DNA from: Glaciecola blandensis
GTDB taxonomy: Bacteria > Pseudomonadota > Gammaproteobacteria > Enterobacterales > Alteromonadaceae
Assembly: GCF_031846165.1 (NCBI RefSeq)
Contig: NZ_JAVRIE010000006.1
Span: 1 to 64,000 of the forward strand
DNA: 64,000 nucleotides
Reading direction: 5' to 3'
Part shown: positions 52,726 through 61,500 of the stretch, one piece after another
Position numbering within the stretch: position 1 is the stretch's first letter
How the letters are laid out: every line of letters begins with the position of its first letter
Program-made: the position numbers and the translations under genes
Notes under the pieces: generated by a model
Database searches by the model: none
What the model was told of the DNA's origin: nothing
Seen by the model: the letters and a program-made list of their open reading frames with translations, nothing else

Positions 52726-53010
52726 ATATAACTGTCACTCCCACCCAAAATATAACCGTCACTCCCACCCCAAACATAACCGTCACTCCCACGCAAAACA
52801 TAACCGTCACTCCCACGCAAAATATAACCGTCACTCCCACGCAGGTGGGAGCCAAAAAGATTACCGCCTGCGCGGCAATGACGGTGGATCACACCCCAAG
52901 TAGTGACGGTGGATCACACCCCAAGTAGTGACGGTGGATCACACCCCACGTAGTGACGATGAATCACACCCCAAACATAACCGTCACTCCCACGCAGGTG
53001 GGAGCCAAAA
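52726..53010. repeat. Two opposed arrays of 24- and 25-bp repeats with palindromic units
   Basis: Array A has the core CCGTCACTCCCACGC at 52756, 52780, 52804 and 52828, plus a variant at 52732, with an exact 24-base period. Array B has GACGGTGGATCACACCCC at 52880, 52905 and 52930 and a variant at 52955, with an exact 25-base period, in opposite orientation. Between and after them are palindromic units CTCCCACGCAGGTGGGAG (also again near 52987). The whole resembles the dispersed CGTCATTCCCGCG...CGCGGGAATG-type intergenic repeats of many proteobacteria, here amplified. No unique spacers, so not CRISPR. Confidence 0.9.
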
Positions 53011-53107
53011 TGACACTCTTTGTAACAATCCTATTTTATTCACTACTTTTCGACGGTACATCTTTCACTTATGATAGTCTTAGTCAAAATGTAGCTTAGG
53101 AAAGCAA

Positions 53108-53833
53108 ATGGGTCAGGAAACCTCAAAAATCTTAGTTGTTGATGACGACATGCGACTTCGCTCGTTACTCGAGCGCTATCTTGTAGAGCAAGGTTATCAA
53201 GTACGCACAGCTGCAAATTCAGAGCAAATGGATAGGTTGCTGGAACGTGAAAACTTTCACTTAATGGTGCTAGATTTGATGTTGCCTGATGAGGACGGCT
53301 TGTCCATATGTCGGCGCCTACGCCAGCAGGAAAATCAAATCCCTATCATTATGCTAACCGCTAAAGGCGACGAGGTTGATCGTATCATCGGATTAGAAAT
53401 GGGTGCGGATGATTATCTCCCTAAACCATTCAATCCGAGAGAGCTTTTGGCGCGGGCCAAGGCAGTTCTGCGACGCAAAACAAACGAAGCGCCAGGTGCG
53501 CCCTCTCAGTCAGAACAAATCGTTAGTTTCGGTACTTATAAACTCAATTTAGCCACTCGTGAAATGTCAGATGATGGCAAACCGCTTACGCTCACTAGCG
53601 GTGAGTTTGCGGTGCTTAAGTCACTCGTGACTCATGCAAGAGAACCCTTATCGCGCGACAAATTAATGAACCTCGCGCGTGGTCGAGATTACAGTGCACT
53701 TGAACGAAGTATTGATGTTCAAGTATCTCGACTTCGACGCATGTTGGAAGAAGATCCAGCGAATCCACGTTACATTCAAACCGTATGGGGCTTAGGCTAT
53801 GTGTTCGTACCCGATGGCGAACTAGATAACTAA
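53108..53833 (+). CDS. ompR: Osmoregulation response regulator OmpR
   Basis: This is a 241-residue two-domain regulator. The receiver has Asp12-14, phospho-acceptor Asp56 in VLDLMLPDEDG and Lys in YLPKPFNP. The winged-helix domain has LTSGEFAVLKSLVTHAREPL, RSIDVQVSRLRRMLEEDP and IQTVWGLGYVFVP. It pairs with EnvZ to control porins and other envelope genes. envZ starts 5 bases downstream. Confidence 0.95.
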   Translation: MGQETSKILVVDDDMRLRSLLERYLVEQGYQVRTAANSEQMDRLLERENFHLMVLDLMLPDEDGLSICRRLRQQENQIPIIMLTAKGDEVDRIIGLEMGADDYLPKPFNPRELLARAKAVLRRKTNEAPGAPSQSEQIVSFGTYKLNLATREMSDDGKPLTLTSGEFAVLKSLVTHAREPLSRDKLMNLARGRDYSALERSIDVQVSRLRRMLEEDPANPRYIQTVWGLGYVFVPDGELDN

Positions 53834-53838
53834 ATAAA

Positions 53839-55137
53839 GTGAGCTTTCTCCCTAAGAATACTTTTGGTCAAACGGTCCTGCTCATTGCAGGCCTTTTGCT
53901 GATTAATCAGATAGTCACTTACTATTCAGTGGTGACTTACTTCATCCGACCAAACTACCAACAAATAAACACCTTGGTCGCCACGCAAATTGATCAGATT
54001 TTTCTACAGAACATTCAGAATCCAGAAAGTGAATTGCACAATGCCTATATGGCGAAAACCGGTACACGATTCCACACTACGGAGTCAGCAATGCATGCTG
54101 GTTTGCGTGATGCAACGTATTACCATTTTATGTCTAAGGCTATTTCTGAGCGTTTGGGGGGCGACACCGATGTGCGAATTACGGGTGGTGAAAACTATCT
54201 TATTTGGATCAGACCACCTCAAGACCCAAGCATTTGGATTTCGATCCCGATGCAAGGCATAGAAGACTCTGATTTATCACCACTCACGATTTATTTAATT
54301 GTCATTAGTATTCTCAGTGTTGCAGGTGGTTGGTTATTTGTTCGACGTTTGAATAGACCACTGCAAGCGCTTCAAAAAGCCGCGCGCCAAGTAGGTAAAG
54401 GGCAATTCCCAGAGCCCCTGCCATTAGAAGGTAGTACGGAAATGGTCTCGGTGACAAATGCTTTTAACAAAATGTCGCAGGGGATCCATCAGCTTGAAAG
54501 CGACCGCGCTTTAATGACTGCGGGCATATCGCATGACCTTCGCACGCCACTTACTCGGATCCGTTTAGCCAGTGAAATGTTGCCTGACGACCAAGATTGG
54601 GTAAAAGATGGTATTGAGCACGACATTGAAGACATGAACGCGATTATCGACCAATTCATTGATTACGCTCGCCAAGACCAGCAAGAAGCGACTGAAAACG
54701 TCGATTTGAACAAACTTATTCAAGAGCTTGTTAACGGCCGTATAATGGAGCCTGATCACTATATTGAGCTTAATCTGGAACAACTTCCCAACGCGAAACT
54801 TCGTGTCGTGGGTATTAAGCGGGTGCTAGAAAACTTGATAGAAAATGCCTTCCGCTACGGTAGTGAAAATATCAGCATCAGCACTCAAGTTGATCATCAA
54901 ACAAAATCGCTGATATGTAGCATTAAGGATTACGGCAAGGGCATTCCTGAGCATGAAATCCCCTTCTTGTTTGCCCCTTTTACTCAAGGTGATAAAGCTC
55001 GCGGTACGGTAGGCTCAGGACTGGGTTTAGCAATCAGCAAACGTATTGTTGAAAGTCATGGTGGGCGAATGCTGTTCAGCAACCATTCGTCGGGCGGCTT
55101 AAAAGCTGGTTTTAGCCTCCCCTATAGCTCCTTATGA
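53839..55137 (+). CDS. envZ: Osmosensor histidine kinase EnvZ
   Basis: This is a 432-residue membrane kinase with a GTG start. Two membrane helices (about 12-35 and 150-172) flank a periplasmic domain. HAMP follows, then the HisKA box AGISHDLRTPLTRIRLA with His232, N-box LENLIENAFRYG, and ATP lid motifs DYGKGIPEHE, FTQGDKARGTVGSGLGLAI. It phosphorylates and dephosphorylates OmpR. Confidence 0.95.
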   Translation: MSFLPKNTFGQTVLLIAGLLLINQIVTYYSVVTYFIRPNYQQINTLVATQIDQIFLQNIQNPESELHNAYMAKTGTRFHTTESAMHAGLRDATYYHFMSKAISERLGGDTDVRITGGENYLIWIRPPQDPSIWISIPMQGIEDSDLSPLTIYLIVISILSVAGGWLFVRRLNRPLQALQKAARQVGKGQFPEPLPLEGSTEMVSVTNAFNKMSQGIHQLESDRALMTAGISHDLRTPLTRIRLASEMLPDDQDWVKDGIEHDIEDMNAIIDQFIDYARQDQQEATENVDLNKLIQELVNGRIMEPDHYIELNLEQLPNAKLRVVGIKRVLENLIENAFRYGSENISISTQVDHQTKSLICSIKDYGKGIPEHEIPFLFAPFTQGDKARGTVGSGLGLAISKRIVESHGGRMLFSNHSSGGLKAGFSLPYSSL

Positions 55138-55563
55138 ACACGAATTACAACTCTAGCCATACTTGTCAACTCCGTTCCGATGCATTTCTCTTTTGGGTTA
55201 GATTCAGCAACAAGCCGAGTTGTAGTTGCCAAATATTGTTTGCTCGAGGTTACCCCATATTAGGGTTTTAGGGATTAGTCTTGCTTCAAACGATTTTTTG
55301 GGTACATTTTCAAACATTCTAGGATTACTAGGATGGACAGTGTAATTTGACTAAAATTACAAACCAAGTTTAGCTTTTAGATCTCTTTAGTACAAATTTT
55401 GTTCAGATGCGAGCCGCTACGCTTTAAACTTAGGTCTAGAATTAAAAGCAGGAAAAACATTCTTTAAAACAGGCTGTTACCTCTTAAGTCAATGATGCAA
55501 ATAGATAAATTCATTATACGGTATTAAAATTTATAACTTTGTAGTTAATTACAAACAGGCACG
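55138..55563. other. AT-rich spacer before the giant surface-protein gene
   Basis: No open frame, RNA or clear terminator is seen in these 426 bases. The long AT-rich leader before the giant gene could hold regulatory sites, but I cannot name one. Confidence 0.4.
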
Positions 55564-58500
55564 ATGAAAAGGACATGGAATCATTTTTGCAATTATTCCA
55601 ATACAGTTGATTACATCATGTTCAAACTTAACAAATTCGCACAATGTGGCTTATTAGCAAACTTACTACTTTTATCCGGTTATGCGAATGCAGGAACGGC
55701 GCTCGAGTTCGTAGACGCGAACAGGACCGCAAATGGTAGTCTTACCCTCTGGGAAGATGTTGGTAGTTTGAACGGGCAGAGCATAGATGTGGTCATACGT
55801 GTTAATTCTGTTGATGCTGGTGGCGCTGTTGCTGTTAGTACTGCTGGTGATAACGCTCGTGTTCGTTTAAATAATGGCAGTACTACTGGCGCTCATCAAG
55901 CATCCGTCAGCTATGAGTTCTATGTTGCAGACACTTTTAATTTGACGACAGGTTTGGGGACAGCAATAACGATCGTTCCATTTGGCGTCTTTCAGGACAT
56001 TGACTCCGATAGTGGTGAAACCGCTATATTTGATAAAGCAGACATTGCGCAGTATACGGTAGAAGGTGGCACAGGCGGTGGAACCGGCGCCTCGACTATC
56101 GTTGATAATGATGACGGTACTAATATAACCTTCACGTCCACTGGAAGCTTTGGCACAGATACGCGAAATTCAATATTAATCGATTTTAAACCCGTTACCT
56201 CTATTGACGTAACATATACTGTTACTGGAGGTGGCAGAAACTTTAACTTCGATGGAGATATTGATACTTCATTTAATTCAGATGATACGACACAAGTAGA
56301 TATGACTGCGCCAAGTGCACCTTCTGTCAATACAATATCAACAAATGACCCCACACCCACAATTACCGGTAATGCTGAACCACTCAGTACAGTAACAGTA
56401 GTTGTCGGCGGCGCGACATTTACTACGATAGCCGCAGCCGACGGAACCTGGAGTATTGACACCAGTATTACACCTACTTCGGGAACATTTAATCCAAACA
56501 CGAATGGCGCAAATGACGTAAACGTAACCTCAACTGATCAGGCTGACAACACATCAGTTGCTGATGGAACAAGTGCAGAACTGAATATCGATACGATGTC
56601 TCCCAGTTTGGTAATTCAGAACGCGCCAAGCTCGACTAACTCAGCGTATACTGTCACGCTCCAGTTCAGTGAGGACGTAACGGGGTTTACTACAGATGAT
56701 ATTACAGTAGGTAACGGCGCAGCATCAAACTTAGTCCAGGTGGATGCAAACACCTATACCGCGCTTATCACACCAGCAACCCAAGGTTCGGTAACTATCG
56801 ACGTTGCCGCAAGTATAGCTATTGATCAAGTAGGAAATAACAATACGGCAGCAACACAAGTAGCAAGCAATTTTGATAATTTGCAACCAAGTGTTGCGAT
56901 TCAAAATGTACCTGCGAATAGCAACAGTGCTTTTACAGCTACCTTTGAGTTTAGCGAGAATGTGACAGGATTTACACAGGCTGACATCGATGTTTTCAAT
57001 GCAAACATCAGTAATTTTATAGCTATTGATGGCAACACATATACTGCACTAATCAGCCCGATTGCGAACGGGAATGTCGCGTTAAACGTGAACACTTCCG
57101 TTGCTGTAGATGGCGCAAATAATAACAATACTGCCGCAATACAAGTTATATCGAACTTTGACACAATAATGCCAAGTGTCGTCATTCAAAACGCATCTGC
57201 AAACACAAATGCTGCGTTTACAACAACATTCCAGTTTAGCGAGGATGTCACCGGCTTCACTCTAAGTGATATCGCGCTGGGCAATGCCACGGCAACTAAC
57301 TTTGTGCAAGTGGATGCTAATACCTATACCGCCTTGATCACGCCAGCCACAGACGGTGCAGTCACCATCGATGTCGCCGCCTCTGTTGCCCAAGATGCAA
57401 CAGGCAACAATAATACATTGGCAGCTCAAGCGACCGTGAATTTTGATGGTACCGACCCAAGTGTCGTCATTCAAAACGCACCTGCAAACACAAATGCTGC
57501 ATTTACAACGACATTCCAGTTTAGCGAAGATGTGACTGGTTTCGCCTTAAGTGACATTGCACTGGGCAATGCCACGGCAACTAACTTTGTGCAAGTGGAT
57601 GCTAATACCTATACCGCCTTGATCACGCCAACCGCTGATGGTGCAGTCACTATTGATATTGCCGCCTCTGTTGCCCAAGATGCCACCGGCAACAACAATA
57701 CAATTGCAGCGCAAGCGACCGTAAATTTTGATGGTACCGACCCAAGTGTTGTTATTCAAAACGCGCCAACAAACACAAATGCTGCGTTTACAACAACATT
57801 CCAATTTAGCGAAGATGTGACTGGTTTCGCCTTAAGTGACATTGCACTTGGCAATGCCACGGCAACTAACTTTGTGCAAGTGGATGCAAATACCTATACC
57901 GCTTTGATCACGCCAGCCACAGACGGTGCAGTCACCATCGATGTCGCTGCCTCTGTTGCCCAAGATGCAACAGGCAACAACAATACATTGGCAGCCCAAG
58001 CGACCGTGAATTTTGATGGTACCGACCCAAGTGTTGTTATTCAAAACGTGCCTACAAGCACAAATGCTGCATTTACAACGACATTCCAGTTTAGCGAAGA
58101 TGTGACTGGTTTCGCCTTAAGTGACATTGCACTTGGCAATGCCACGGCAACTAACTTTGTCCAAGTGGATGCAAATACCTATACCGCCTTGATCACGCCA
58201 ACCGCTGATGGTGCAGTCACTATTGATGTTGCCGCCTCTGTTGCCCAAGATGCCACCGGCAACAACAATACAATTGCAGCGCAAGCGACCGTGAACTTTG
58301 ATGGTACCGACCCCAGTGTCGTCATTCAAAACGCACCTGCAAACACAAATGCTGCATTTACAACGACATTCCAGTTTAGCGAGGATGTCACCGGCTTCGC
58401 CTTAAGTGACATTGCACTGGGTAATGCCACGGCAACTAACTTTGTGCAAGTGGATGCTAATACCTATACCGCCTTGATCACGCCAACCGCTGATGGTGCA

Positions 58501-61500
58501 GTCACTATTGATGTTGCCGCCTCTGTTGCCCAAGATGCAACAGGCAACAATAATACATTGGCAGCGCAAGCGACCGTGAATTTTGATGGTACCGACCCAA
58601 GTGTTGTTATTCAAAACGTGCCTACAAGCACAAATGCTGCGTTTACAACAACATTCCAGTTTAGCGAAGATGTGACTGGTTTCGCCTTAAGTGACATTGC
58701 ACTTGGCAATGCCACGGCAACTAACTTTGTGCAAGTGGATGCAAATACCTATACCGCTTTGATCACGCCAGCCACAGACGGTGCAGTCACCATCGATGTC
58801 GCTGCCTCTGTTGCCCAAGATGCAACAGGCAACAACAATACATTGGCAGCCCAAGCGACCGTGAATTTTGATGGTACCGACCCAAGTGTTGTTATTCAAA
58901 ACGTGCCTACAAGCACAAATGCTGCATTTACAACGACATTCCAGTTTAGCGAAGATGTGACTGGTTTCGCCTTAAGTGACATTGCACTTGGCAATGCCAC
59001 GGCAACTAACTTTGTCCAAGTGGATGCAAATACCTATACCGCCTTGATCACGCCAACCGCTGATGGTGCAGTCACTATTGATGTTGCCGCCTCTGTTGCC
59101 CAAGATGCCACCGGCAACAACAATACAATTGCAGCGCAAGCGACCGTGAACTTTGATGGTACCGACCCCAGTGTCGTCATTCAAAACGCACCTGCAAACA
59201 CAAATGCTGCATTTACAACGACATTCCAGTTTAGCGAGGATGTCACCGGCTTCGCCTTAAGTGACATTGCACTGGGTAATGCCACGGCAACTAACTTTGT
59301 GCAAGTGGATGCTAATACCTATACCGCCTTGATCACGCCAACCGCTGATGGTGCAGTCACTATTGATGTTGCCGCCTCTGTTGCCCAAGATGCAACAGGC
59401 AACAATAATACATTGGCAGCGCAAGCGACCGTGAATTTTGATGGTACCGACCCAAGTGTTGTTATTCAAAACGTGCCTACAAGCACAAATGCTGCGTTTA
59501 CAACAACATTCCAGTTTAGCGAAGATGTCACCGGCTTCACTCTAAGTGATATCGCTCTGGGTAATGCCACGGCAACTAACTTTGTGCAAGTGGATGCTAA
59601 TACCTATACCGCCTTGATCACGCCAACCGCTGATGGTGCAGTCACTATTGATGTTGCTGCCTCTGTTGCCCAAGATGCCACCGGCAACAACAATACATTG
59701 GCAGCGCAAGCGACCGTGAATTTTGATGATGTTTTACCTATCGTTACTGTTGATATGCCTCCTATCGCTAATAGTCTCAATGCAAGCAACTATTCAATTG
59801 CAGGCAACTGTAGTGTTAGTGATGGTGATGTCTCAGTCACTGTTGTTGGTGCAACTCCTGAAACGCAATTAGTTTCTTGTACTGGTGGGGTTTGGTCTGC
59901 GACTTTTAATGTATCAGCTATCGTTGATGGCGAAAACGTAATACAAATTAGCGTGCAACAAACAGACGACGCAGGCAACAGCGGTGTTGCAAATAGTCAA
60001 ACAAATAAAGATACGATCGCTTATGAATTAAGCGCACAGGACGTTAATTCTGGCTTAGATAATTCACCTGAATTTACAGGGACGAGTAATTCTCCAGATG
60101 GCAGCATAGTGACAATACGAGACCAGGATGGCACATTCTTATGCATGGCTACAGTCCAAAACGGACAATGGTCATGCGAGAGTCAAGTGCCATTGAGTGC
60201 TGAAACACAAACGCTAACAGCCGAAATTACTGACTTAGCCGGTAACATCACAACTGTAGATTTTGTTGCAACAATCATACTGGATTCTGACGGTGATGGT
60301 ATTTCAGATGAGATTGAGGGTACAGGAGACTCTGATGGTGATGGAACACCAGACTATCTGGATACAGACTCAGATGGGGACGGCATCCCTGATGCAGAGG
60401 AAGGTGCAGATGACACAGATGGTGATGGTGTGCCTGATTACCTTGACCAAGATTCAGATGGTGATGGCATTCCCGATGCTGATGAAGGCACTGCAGATAC
60501 CGATGGTGATGGCACGCCTGATAGAATAGATTCTGGTACAGATGAAGATTTTGACGGCATACCTGATGCAATTGAAGGTCCAGGGGATAGCGATAATGAC
60601 GGGATCCCTGATTACCTAGACTCAGATAGTGATAATGATGGCATATTAGATTCAATCGAAATAATCGTGTCTGGCCTCGATTCAGATAATGACGGGATTG
60701 ATGACACCTTCGATGTTGATGCAACGGGCGGTAATGATAGCAATGGTGACAACGTAGATGACGATGTCATGCCCCGCGATACAGATGATGATGGCTTAGC
60801 AAATTACCTAGACCTTGATTCAGACAACGATAATCTGCCTGATACCATTGAAAAACAAATTAATATGGCAGATACCGACCAAGATGGGGTTATTAATATC
60901 TTTGATGTCGACATAGTGGGTGGCGTCGATTCTGATAACGATTCAATCGTTGATACAGCTGATGTAGATATCACACAAGGCTCCGACTTCAATAGTAATG
61001 GTATTGATGACGCTATTGAGTTTAGTAATGACCATGATGGTGATGGAAATGCTGACTATTTAGATATAGACAGCGACAACGACGGTATTCCAGACGGATT
61101 AGAGGGCGGTGCTACTGGTTTTGACTCTTCTGGAAATGGCTTGGATGACGCGTTTGATGTGGTTTATACCGGAGGTGTTGATGTAAACAACGATGGTGTA
61201 GATGATTCAATACAATTGGTGAATACAGACTTAGATGCTGTAGTTGATATGTTCGATTTAGACAGCGATAACGACACGTTGTTAGATACCGTTGAAGCTC
61301 AAGTTTTAGACGAAAATACTGATGGTATAGCTGATCAAGGTGCGGTGTTAGTTTATGACCCAATTGATACCGATGGCGACGGAGTTCGTGATTTCCGCGA
61401 TATCGACAGTGACAATGATGGGCTTAATGACATCGAAGGTACTCCTGGTTCGGGACTTGATGAAGATGGCGATGGACAAATAGATATTACGGAAGACAAC

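Noticed and set aside
52726..53010. Possible CRISPR array
   Set aside because: Strict 24- and 25-base periods with no variable spacers; palindromic intergenic repeats explain it.
57262..59469. Series of 70-residue minus-strand frames at 285-base spacing
   Set aside because: They are the antisense shadow of the Ig-repeat gene and recur only because the DNA repeats.
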